A stretch of DNA of 64,000 nt, from the NCBI GenBank assembly GCA_002454505.1, contig DKJA01000180.1, forward strand, positions 1-64,000, in the 5' to 3' direction. Source of the DNA: Oxalobacteraceae bacterium UBA6704 (GTDB lineage: Bacteria > Pseudomonadota > Gammaproteobacteria > Burkholderiales > Burkholderiaceae_D). Positions 43,810 to 51,208 of the stretch are shown piece by piece. A program made the position numbers and the translations under genes. The notes beneath the pieces were generated by a model that did not search any database, had not been told where the DNA came from, and saw only the letters and a list, made by a program, of their open reading frames with translations. Numbering within the stretch: position 1 is the first letter of the stretch; every line of letters begins with the position of its first letter.

Positions 43810-44250
43810 ATGACCAAAACAAATAAATCCCCAGCGGAAGCGCCTATCCTCACCGAAGAAGAAATTCTGGCGATGAGCGACAAGGATTATATGAATCCGG
43901 CTCAACTGGCCTTCTTCAAGGCAAAGCTGCAGGACCTGGAAAAGGAACTGCTGAAAAACGCCGGCGAAACCACCGAACACCTGCGGGAAACGGTGCTGGT
44001 GCCCGATCCGGCCGACCGCGCCACGATCGAGGAAGAGCACGCGCTGGAACTGCGCACCCGCGACCGCGAACGCAAGCTGCTGAAGAAAGTGCAGCAGTCG
44101 ATCGTGTCGATCGACAGCGGCGAATACGGCTGGTGCGAGGAAACGGGCGAACCGATCGGCGTGCCCCGCCTGATCGCCCGGCCGACGGCCACGCTGTCGC
44201 TGGAAGCGCAGCAGCGCCGCGAACTGAAGCAAAAGCTGTACGGCGACTGA
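43810..44250 (+). CDS. dksA: RNA-polymerase-binding transcription factor DksA (cysteine-poor form)
   Basis: 146 residues; binds in the RNA polymerase secondary channel and mediates the (p)ppGpp stringent response. The coiled-coil tip keeps acidic residues in VPDPADRAT. The C-terminal zinc-finger region GWCEETGEPIGVPRLIARPTATLSLEAQ has one Cys where classical DksA has four (C-x2-T ... S-x2-A), so it should not bind zinc normally. Length and the DksA/TraR fold are otherwise normal. The neighbour is a CobW GTPase, and hslVU lies downstream. Confidence 0.92.
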   Translation: MTKTNKSPAEAPILTEEEILAMSDKDYMNPAQLAFFKAKLQDLEKELLKNAGETTEHLRETVLVPDPADRATIEEEHALELRTRDRERKLLKKVQQSIVSIDSGEYGWCEETGEPIGVPRLIARPTATLSLEAQQRRELKQKLYGD

Positions 44251-44268
44251 TCCATCCGTCGCCCGGTG

Positions 44269-44296
44269 AAAAAGCACGCTGCGGCGTGCTTTTTTC
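44269..44296 (+). terminator. Rho-independent terminator after dksA
   Basis: GCACGC (44274-44279) pairs with GCGTGC (44284-44289), flanked by A5 on the left and a run of Ts on the right, 18 bases after the dksA stop. Confidence 0.88.
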
Positions 44297-44367
44297 ATGT
44301 CCGCCTTTTCATTTATTTACGCTCTACCGTGCCCTGCCGTGGCTTGCCCTTCGGCTACACTACCGGC

Positions 44368-45678
44368 ATGGGACTCCTCTCCCTTTTCCGCAAAAAGCCC
44401 CCCGGCGCCATCGACGACGATGACGGGGAGGCCTACGCCCGCCTGGCCGCCGACAGCGAGCTGCTGCGCCAGCGCGCCCAGGCCGGACTGGATGCGCAGC
44501 GCGATACCGCCCGCGCCACGGTGCTGAAGATCGACGCCATCGAGGCCGAGATGGCCGCCGCCATGTTCAACACGGCGGAACCGGCCTTCCGGCGGCCGCC
44601 CCGCCCCCTGCCCGTGCCGGCCAACGACGATCCCGACGTGCCGGTGCTGGACGAGGCTGTCACCGAGCTGCTCGACGAAGACGATCTCCCGGCCGAAGCG
44701 GCCGCCGCGGAAAGCGCGCCGCTGGTCGAGGAGGTGGCGATCCTGTACGCCAATGGCGATGCCGACGCCGCCTGCCAGCTGCTGGCCGAAGCGGTGGCCG
44801 CCCATGTCGCGGGCAGTCCGGACCGCACCGCATGGTGGATGCTGTTCGACCTGTACCAGGCCACCGGCCGCCAGGAGGCTTTCGACAGCCTGGCCATCGA
44901 CTACGTCAGCACGTTTGAAACGTCGCCGCCGCCATGGCGGCCGCCCGCCAACGGCACCGGGCAGTACAGCGGCGTGATGCCGACCGTGGCGCTGTCCGGC
45001 GTGCTGGACGCCACCGCGGCGGCGCAGATCGCCCGCATCGGCGAGCTGGCCGCGGCGGCGCCCGCGCTGCGGCTGGATTTTTCCCGCGTGGCGGCCGTGG
45101 CCCCGGACGGTTGCGCGCTGCTGCACGACGCGCTGCGCAGCGTGCCGCCGGAGCGCGAACTGATGCTGGCCGGCGCGGAGAGCCTGCTGGCCAGGGTCGG
45201 GCTGCTGCTGGACGTGGGCCGGCGCGACGGCGGTCCGGCACCGTGGCTGCTGCGGCTCGAACTGCTGCGCCTGCTCGACCGGGAAAAGGATTTCGACGAG
45301 GCGGCGATGGATTATTGCGTGACGTTCGAAGTGTCGCCGCCATCGTTCACGCCGCCCGGCCGGATCGCCCATACCCGCAAGGAAGCGGCCGCGCCGGCCG
45401 CCGACCGCTACCTGCTGCCGGCCGTGGTGGCGGGCGAAACGGCCGGCCTGGCCGCCGCGCTGCGCGCCTATGCGGGGCAGCGGCCGGCGCTGGTGCTGGA
45501 TTGTTCGCGTCTCGTGCGCATCGAACCCGGTGCCGCCGGCCAGCTGCTGGCCGCGCTGCAGGACCTGGCAGGCAATGGCCGCCGCATCGAACTGCGCGAG
45601 CTGAATCACCTGGTGGCGGCCTTGCTGCGGCTTCTCGGTTATGGCAGTGTAGCCAGGTTGCTGCCGCACCGGTACTGA
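44368..45678 (+). CDS. Protein with duplicated STAS-like modules, unknown function
   Basis: 436 residues. The N-terminal 120 residues are charged and low in complexity. Two modules follow: a short helical part ending in DYVSTFETSPPPWRPP (about 179-193) or DYCVTFEVSPPSFTPP (about 315-330), each followed by an 85-90-residue STAS-like domain (about 203-285 and 347-436). STAS domains of this kind act as anti-anti-sigma or toluene-tolerance (MlaB-like) proteins, but the Ser phosphosite is not evident. It lies between dksA and hslV with a terminator before it. No function is assigned. Confidence 0.7.
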   Translation: MGLLSLFRKKPPGAIDDDDGEAYARLAADSELLRQRAQAGLDAQRDTARATVLKIDAIEAEMAAAMFNTAEPAFRRPPRPLPVPANDDPDVPVLDEAVTELLDEDDLPAEAAAAESAPLVEEVAILYANGDADAACQLLAEAVAAHVAGSPDRTAWWMLFDLYQATGRQEAFDSLAIDYVSTFETSPPPWRPPANGTGQYSGVMPTVALSGVLDATAAAQIARIGELAAAAPALRLDFSRVAAVAPDGCALLHDALRSVPPERELMLAGAESLLARVGLLLDVGRRDGGPAPWLLRLELLRLLDREKDFDEAAMDYCVTFEVSPPSFTPPGRIAHTRKEAAAPAADRYLLPAVVAGETAGLAAALRAYAGQRPALVLDCSRLVRIEPGAAGQLLAALQDLAGNGRRIELRELNHLVAALLRLLGYGSVARLLPHRY

Positions 45679-45708
45679 GCCGGCGTGCCGGGCTGGCCGT
45701 CCGGCCGG

Positions 45709-45736
45709 CTTGCAATTTGCTCTTCCAACCCCATTT
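45709..45736 (+). promoter_or_regulatory. Sigma32 (RpoH) heat-shock promoter of hslVU
   Basis: CTTGCAA (45709-45715) and CCCCATTT (45729-45736) are separated by 13 bases. This matches the heat-shock consensus CTTGAAA-N(11-15)-CCCCATnT. It lies 31 bases before the hslV start, consistent with heat induction of the protease. Confidence 0.8.
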
Positions 45737-45766
45737 TTGCGGCTGACGTCTTCACTAGAGGCAACT

Positions 45767-46303
45767 ATGGAACAATTTCACGGCACCACGATCCTCTCCG
45801 TCCGCCGCGGCAAGCAGGTCGCGCTGGGCGGCGACGGCCAGGTCACGCTGGGCAATATCGTCATGAAGGGCTCGGCCCGCAAGGTGCGCAAGCTGTACCA
45901 GGGCAAGGTCCTGTGCGGCTTTGCCGGCGGCACCGCCGATGCGTTCACGCTGCTCGACCGCTTCGAGGGCAAGCTGGAAAAACACCAGGGCAACCTGCTG
46001 CGCGCCTCGGTCGAACTGGCCAAGGACTGGCGCACCGACCGCGTGCTGCGCCGGCTGGAAGCGATGCTGCTGGTGGCCGATGCGGAATCGACGCTGATCA
46101 TCACCGGCAACGGCGACGTGCTGGAACCGGAAGACGGCATCGGCGCGATCGGCTCGGGCGGCGTGTATGCGCAGTCGGCCGCCAAGGCCCTGTTCGAGAA
46201 CACGGAACTGGCGCCGGAAGAGATCGTCAAGAAAGCGCTGACGATCGCCGGCGAACTGTGCATCTACACGAATCTGTCGCACATCATCGAAACCCTGGAC
46301 TGA
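45767..46303 (+). CDS. hslV: ATP-dependent protease subunit HslV
   Basis: 178 residues; the N-terminal-nucleophile peptidase that forms a double hexamer. A six-residue propeptide (MEQFHG) precedes TTILSVRRG, so the catalytic Thr is residue 7. The following GGDGQVTLG and GIGAIGSGG segments are typical. It is followed after 11 bases by hslU. Confidence 0.96.
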   Translation: MEQFHGTTILSVRRGKQVALGGDGQVTLGNIVMKGSARKVRKLYQGKVLCGFAGGTADAFTLLDRFEGKLEKHQGNLLRASVELAKDWRTDRVLRRLEAMLLVADAESTLIITGNGDVLEPEDGIGAIGSGGVYAQSAAKALFENTELAPEEIVKKALTIAGELCIYTNLSHIIETLD

Positions 46304-46314
46304 ACGGAACCGCC

Positions 46315-47652
46315 ATGAACATGACACCGCAGGAAATCGTCGGAGAACTCGACAAGCACGTCGTCGGCCAGGGCAAGGCAAAGAAAGCCGTGGCCATCGC
46401 GCTGCGCAACCGCTGGCGCCGCCAGCAGGTGGAAGAGCCGCTGCGCCATGAAATCACGCCGAAGAACATCCTGATGATCGGCCCGACGGGCGTCGGCAAG
46501 ACGGAGATCGCGCGCCGGCTGGCCAAGCTGGCCGATGCGCCGTTCATCAAGGTCGAGGCCACCAAGTTCACCGAAGTGGGCTACGTGGGCCGCGACGTCG
46601 ATACCATCATCCGCGACCTGATCGACATCGGCGTCAAGCAGACGCGCCAGGCCGAGATGGCCAAGGTGCGCGCCCGCGCCGAAGATGCGGCGGAAGACCG
46701 CATCCTCGACATCCTGCTGCCGGCGCCGCGCGACTTCGGCTTCCGCGATGCGGCCGCCACCGAGCCGACCGAAAAGGACACCACCCGCCAGACGTTCCGC
46801 AAGCGGCTGCGCCAGGGCGAGCTGGACGACAAGGAAATCGAGATCGAACTGGCCGAGCAGGCGCCGCAGATGGAAATCATGGCGCCGCCCGGCATGGAAG
46901 AGATGACGGAGCAGATCAAGTCGATGTTTGCCGGCGTCGGCGGCGGCCGCAAGAAAGCCCGCAAGATCAAGGTGCGCGAGGCGATGAAGCTGCTGCTGGA
47001 CGAAGAAGCGGCCAAGCTCGTCAACGAGGACGAGATGAAGCAGAAGGCCATCCAGATCGTCGAACAGAACGGCATCGTGTTCCTGGACGAGGTGGACAAG
47101 ATCGCGTCCCGCTCGGAGTCGGGCAGCGCCGACGTGTCGCGCGCCGGCGTGCAGCGCGACCTGCTGCCGCTGGTCGAAGGCACGACGGTCAACACCAAGT
47201 ACGGCATGATCAAGACGGACCACATCCTGTTCATTGCCTCCGGCGCCTTCCACCTGGCCAAGCCGTCCGACCTGATCCCGGAGCTGCAGGGCCGCTTCCC
47301 GATCCGCGTGGAACTGGAATCGCTGTCGATCGCCGACTTCGAACGCATCCTGACCAGCACCGACGCGTGCCTGACGCGCCAGTACGAAGCGTTGCTCGCC
47401 ACCGAAGGCGTGACGCTGGAATTCCTGCCGGCCGGCATCACGCGGCTGGCGGAGATCTCCTACCAGGTCAACGAGCGCACCGAAAACATCGGCGCCCGCC
47501 GGCTGTACACGGTGATGGAAAAGCTGCTGGAAGAGATCTCGTTCACGGCCACCGAGACGGGCGACACGCGCCTCGTCATCGATGCCGACTATGTCAATCA
47601 GCGGCTGGAAGCGCTGTCGGTCAACGAGGATCTTTCGCGGTACGTCCTCTAA
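46315..47652 (+). CDS. hslU: ATP-dependent protease ATPase subunit HslU
   Basis: 445 residues; unfolds substrates for HslV. Walker A is GPTGVGKTE, Walker B VFLDEVDK, the pore-loop motif GYVGRD, and the C-terminal SRYVL that docks into HslV is present. The I-domain insertion occupies about residues 110-240. Start ATG 46315 (MNMTPQEIV) gives the normal N-terminus. Confidence 0.97.
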   Translation: MNMTPQEIVGELDKHVVGQGKAKKAVAIALRNRWRRQQVEEPLRHEITPKNILMIGPTGVGKTEIARRLAKLADAPFIKVEATKFTEVGYVGRDVDTIIRDLIDIGVKQTRQAEMAKVRARAEDAAEDRILDILLPAPRDFGFRDAAATEPTEKDTTRQTFRKRLRQGELDDKEIEIELAEQAPQMEIMAPPGMEEMTEQIKSMFAGVGGGRKKARKIKVREAMKLLLDEEAAKLVNEDEMKQKAIQIVEQNGIVFLDEVDKIASRSESGSADVSRAGVQRDLLPLVEGTTVNTKYGMIKTDHILFIASGAFHLAKPSDLIPELQGRFPIRVELESLSIADFERILTSTDACLTRQYEALLATEGVTLEFLPAGITRLAEISYQVNERTENIGARRLYTVMEKLLEEISFTATETGDTRLVIDADYVNQRLEALSVNEDLSRYVL

Positions 47653-47657
47653 CGATC

Positions 47658-47861
47658 ATGGCGAACAAGGCCCTGGCAACCCGGCAGAAGATGCGCATCC
47701 GAATCGAGCCGTCGCAATCGTTCGCCAAGCCGCGCAATCCGTTCGCGGCGCTGGCGAAGTCCCGCGCCGCCGGCCCGCACGAGCGGAGCAAGTCCGCCGA
47801 GCGGCAGGCCGACAAGCGGGCGATTGCCAGGGCCAAACTGAAAGCCGATCCCGACGACTGA
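47658..47861 (+). CDS. Small basic protein, unknown function
   Basis: 67 residues, very rich in Lys/Arg/Ala (RKSRAAGPHERSKSAERQ region, with a negatively charged C-terminus PDD). It begins 6 bases after the hslU stop with the same GC pattern. No known motif. It could be a nucleic-acid-binding peptide or a chance open frame; coupling to hslU is the only contextual support. Confidence 0.45.
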   Translation: MANKALATRQKMRIRIEPSQSFAKPRNPFAALAKSRAAGPHERSKSAERQADKRAIARAKLKADPDD

Positions 47862-47872
47862 ATAGTTGCCGG

Positions 47873-47942
47873 AAAACCGGTGACAGGCTCCATTTTTCCG
47901 GAAATATTTCCTGGAAATTGGAGCCTGTCACCGGTTTTTTTT
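47873..47942. repeat. Dispersed palindrome F (GGTGACAGGCTCC type), bidirectional terminator
   Basis: Arms of 29 bases (about 47873-47901 and 47910-47938, about three mismatches) beginning AAAACCGGTGACAGGCTCC. A run of nine Ts follows. It resembles palindrome A at 3963 in its outer arms and differs in the inner ones. It lies between hslU/the small basic gene and the converging end of the secretion operon. Confidence 0.85.
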
Positions 47943-48531
47943 ATTGAGACGTGGCGGGGCGCTGGGCGGGGGCGGTCTGCACCGGTGCGACCTGGCCTGG
48001 CGGGCCGACCGGCGTGCCGGGTGGCGGTGTGACCATCGGTGTGGCCGATGGCGTGGGAGCGGGTTGCGGTTGCTGCGGCAGCGGGGCGGCGCGGACGACG
48101 GCCGGCAGCGCGGCCGTCGTCGTCATCGAGGCGCCATCGTCCGGCGGCAGGTCGAGGCGTTTCGACACGCCGCCTTCCAGCAGCGTCACGAAGCGGGGCT
48201 GCACGTCCTGCACGGTGATGCCGGCGGCGACTTCCTTGCCGACCGGGTAGGCCTTCGGCGGCTCGCCGTTGGCGGAAATGATCGCCACGCTGCGCTGGCC
48301 ATTGCGGGCCGCCACGACACCGCGCAGCTGATACGTGCTGACGGCGGCGACAGCCACCTGCCCGCCGAACAGGCCGCGCGCGGCATCCATCGACGGCGGT
48401 GCCGCCTCCTGCACGGGCGGTGCAGCGATCGGCCGCTGCGCCGGCTTGAACAGCTGCAGGCTCCAGTAAGCGACGGACGCGGTCAGCGCCACGACGGCGG
48501 CCAGCGTGGCCAAAAAAGGTAAGCGGTTCAT
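47941..48531 (-). CDS. gspC: Type II secretion protein C (short form)
   Basis: 196 residues. The N-terminal cytoplasmic start and a single inner-membrane helix (MNRLPFLATLAAVVALTASVAY) are followed by the periplasmic homology-region domain (VAAVSTYQLRGVVAARNGQRSVAII, AYPVGKEVAAGITVQDV). The normal C-terminal PDZ domain is missing and is replaced by a Pro/Ala-rich tail. GspC links the inner-membrane platform to the GspD secretin. It is the last gene of the operon here. Confidence 0.82.
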   Translation of the reverse strand: MNRLPFLATLAAVVALTASVAYWSLQLFKPAQRPIAAPPVQEAAPPSMDAARGLFGGQVAVAAVSTYQLRGVVAARNGQRSVAIISANGEPPKAYPVGKEVAAGITVQDVQPRFVTLLEGGVSKRLDLPPDDGASMTTTAALPAVVRAAPLPQQPQPAPTPSATPMVTPPPGTPVGPPGQVAPVQTAPAQRPATSQ

Positions 48532-48544
48532 TCGGTCTCCATCA

Positions 48545-49765
48545 TCAACGCACCAGCTGGTTGATTTCGATAATCGGCATCAGCACGGCCAGCACGATCA
48601 GCAGCACCACCACGCCCATCGCCAGGATCAGCGCGGGCTCCAGCAGGCCGGCGATCGTCAGCGTGCGGCGTTCCAGGTCCGCCTCCTGCGCGGCAGCGGC
48701 GCGCTCCAGCATGGCCGGAAGCTCGCCGGTGATTTCGCCGGCGCGGATCATGTGGATCAGCATCGGCGGGAAGTGCTTCTGCGCCGACAGCGCCCGCGCC
48801 AGGCTGACGCCTTCGCGCACCGCGTCGCTGGCCTCTTCGACCAGCTGGCGCATCGCCACGTTCGACAGCGTGTCGCGGCTCGTTTCCAGCGCGCGCAGGA
48901 TCGGCACGCCGGAGCCGGTGGTGATCGCCAGCGTGCTGGCAAAGCGCGACGTGTTCAGGCTGCGCTCGAACTTGCCGTACAGGGGCGCCGTCAGCAGCCA
49001 TGTGTGCCAGCGCGTCTTCAGCGCGATGTTCTGCAGCGCGCGCCGCCACGTGAACCACGCGCCGACCAGCAGCACCAGCACGATCAGCCCGTAGTTGCGG
49101 ACGAAGTCCGACACGGCCAGCATGATGATCGTCAGCACCGGCAGCTTCTGCTTCGTGTTGGCGAACACGGACACGATCTGCGGCACCACGTAAGTGAGCA
49201 GGAAGATCACGATCGAGAACGCAACCACCGTGACGATGGCCGGATACGTGAACGCCAGCCGCACCTTCTGCACCAGCGCATTGCGCCGCTCGATGTAGTC
49301 GGCCAGCCGCGCCAGCACGCGCGACAGCTGGCCGATCTGCTCGCCCGACGCGACCAGCGCCCGGTAGATCTCGGCGAAGTCGCGCGGATGCCGCGCCAGC
49401 ACGGCGGACAACGATGCGCCGCCGATCACTTCCGAACGGATCGACGCGATCAGGTCGCGCACGTACGGCCGCTCGGCCTGTTCCAGCAGCGCGGTAAACG
49501 CCTGCTCCAGCGGCAGCCCCGCCTGCAGCAGGCTGGCCAGCTGGCGGGTGAACAGGGCCAGCTCCGTCGTCGACAGTTTTTCGCCGAAGCCGCGCCGCGC
49601 CGACACGCCGCTGGCATCGACCTGCGCCGCGATGGTATCGACTGTGATGGGGACGAGTCCCTGTGCACGCAGGTCGGCGCGGGCGGAACGGGCGCTGTCG
49701 GCATTGACGACGCCCTTCCTCGTGGCGCCGCCCGCATCGACGGCTTCATAGCGGAATGCCGGCAT
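48545..49765 (-). CDS. gspF: Type II secretion inner-membrane platform protein F
   Basis: 406 residues with two T2SSF cytoplasmic domains (about 70-195 and 270-395), each followed by transmembrane segments (ending near ILAMGVVVLLIVLAVLMPI). The sequence MPAFRYEAVDAGG at the N-terminus is typical. It anchors the assembly ATPase GspE. It follows gspE by 18 bases. Confidence 0.94.
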   Translation of the reverse strand: MPAFRYEAVDAGGATRKGVVNADSARSARADLRAQGLVPITVDTIAAQVDASGVSARRGFGEKLSTTELALFTRQLASLLQAGLPLEQAFTALLEQAERPYVRDLIASIRSEVIGGASLSAVLARHPRDFAEIYRALVASGEQIGQLSRVLARLADYIERRNALVQKVRLAFTYPAIVTVVAFSIVIFLLTYVVPQIVSVFANTKQKLPVLTIIMLAVSDFVRNYGLIVLVLLVGAWFTWRRALQNIALKTRWHTWLLTAPLYGKFERSLNTSRFASTLAITTGSGVPILRALETSRDTLSNVAMRQLVEEASDAVREGVSLARALSAQKHFPPMLIHMIRAGEITGELPAMLERAAAAQEADLERRTLTIAGLLEPALILAMGVVVLLIVLAVLMPIIEINQLVR

Positions 49766-49783
49766 CAGTAAGCTTTCACTTCA

Positions 49784-51199
49784 TTAGTCCTTCGCCACGC
49801 GCAGCAGCTCGGCCAGCGTGGTGGTGCCGTTGGCCAGCCACCGTTCGCCATCCTCGCGCATTGTCGTCATGCCGTCTTCCAGCGCCGCCGTGCGCACGTC
49901 GGCCTCGGAGGCGCGGTTGTGGATCTGCGCGCGGATCGTTTCCGTCGTCTGCAGCAGCTCGTAGATGCCGACGCGGCCCTGGTAGCCCGTATGGCCGCAC
50001 TCGCCGCAGCCGACAGCCTGCCACTGGCTGCCGTCGAACGTTTTGCAGACGGGGCACAGCTTGCGCACGAGTCGCTGCGCCAGCACGCCCAGCAGCGACG
50101 ACGACAGCAGGAACGGCTCGATGCCCATGTCCAGCAGCCGCGTGACGGCGGACGGCGCATCGTTGGTGTGCAGCGTGGCCAGCACGAGGTGGCCCGTCAG
50201 CGAAGCCTGCACGGCGATCTGCGCCGTTTCCAGGTCGCGGATCTCGCCGATCATGATCACGTCGGGATCCTGCCGCAGGATCGCCCGCAGCGCCTTCGCG
50301 AACGTCATGTCGATGCGCGAATTGACCTGCGTCTGGCCGACGCCGGCCAGGTCGTATTCGATCGGGTCTTCGACGGTGAGGATGTTCGTCGTCGTCGAGT
50401 TCAGCAGCGACAGCGCGGCGTACAGCGTGGTGGTTTTACCGGAACCGGTCGGTCCGGTGACCAGCACGATGCCGTGCGGCTGCGCCAGCAGGCCGTTGAA
50501 CTCGGCCAGCATCGGTTCGCTCATGCCCAGGTGCTGCAGGTCGAGGCGGCCCGCCTCCTTGTCCAGCAGACGCAGCACGGCCCGTTCGCCGTGACCCGTC
50601 GGCAGCGTCGACACGCGCACGTCCACCGGCTTGCCGCCCACGCGCAGCGTGATGCGGCCATCCTGCGGCAGGCGTTTCTCGGCGATGTCCAGCTGCGCCA
50701 TGATCTTGATCCGCGAGATCAGCGAACCGTGGATGGCCTTTCTCGGCTTGACGATGTCGCGCAGCGCGCCGTCGATGCGAAAACGCACCACGGAGATCTG
50801 CTCGAACGGCTCCACGTGGATGTCGGACGCGCCTTCGCGCAGTGCCTGCGTCAGCAGCGCATTGATCATGCGGATGACGGGCGCATCGTCGGACGATTCC
50901 AGCAGGTCCTCGATGGCCGGCACGTCCTGCAGCAGCTTGGTCAGATCGAGGTCGGCATCGAATTCGTCGGCCACCTGCGACACGTCGCCGCCCGCGCCCG
51001 CATAGGCGGCAGCGATCGCCGCATCGAGTTCGGCGCGCGGCAGCGGCTTCAGTTGAATCCGGCCGAAGCGGCGCGACACCTCGGCGATCGCGGCCGGCGC
51101 CGTGGCGTTCGACACGAGCACTTCCACCGTGCCATCGCGTTCGCCGCGGGCCAGCACCAGGAAATCGCGGGCAAACGCGTAGGGAAGTAGGTTATTCAT
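49784..51199 (-). CDS. gspE: Type II secretion assembly ATPase E
   Basis: 471 residues; hexameric motor for pseudopilus assembly. Walker A is GPTGSGKTTT, the Asp-box and Walker B are MIGEIRDLETAQIA, and the C-terminal metal-binding CxxC pairs (CPVC and CGECG) are present. The N-terminal domain (about 1-110) is somewhat short but matches the N1E/N2E type. The stop lies between gspD (upstream) and gspF. Confidence 0.95.
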   Translation of the reverse strand: MNNLLPYAFARDFLVLARGERDGTVEVLVSNATAPAAIAEVSRRFGRIQLKPLPRAELDAAIAAAYAGAGGDVSQVADEFDADLDLTKLLQDVPAIEDLLESSDDAPVIRMINALLTQALREGASDIHVEPFEQISVVRFRIDGALRDIVKPRKAIHGSLISRIKIMAQLDIAEKRLPQDGRITLRVGGKPVDVRVSTLPTGHGERAVLRLLDKEAGRLDLQHLGMSEPMLAEFNGLLAQPHGIVLVTGPTGSGKTTTLYAALSLLNSTTTNILTVEDPIEYDLAGVGQTQVNSRIDMTFAKALRAILRQDPDVIMIGEIRDLETAQIAVQASLTGHLVLATLHTNDAPSAVTRLLDMGIEPFLLSSSLLGVLAQRLVRKLCPVCKTFDGSQWQAVGCGECGHTGYQGRVGIYELLQTTETIRAQIHNRASEADVRTAALEDGMTTMREDGERWLANGTTTLAELLRVAKD

Positions 51200-51208
51200 G
51201 CCGCGTCA

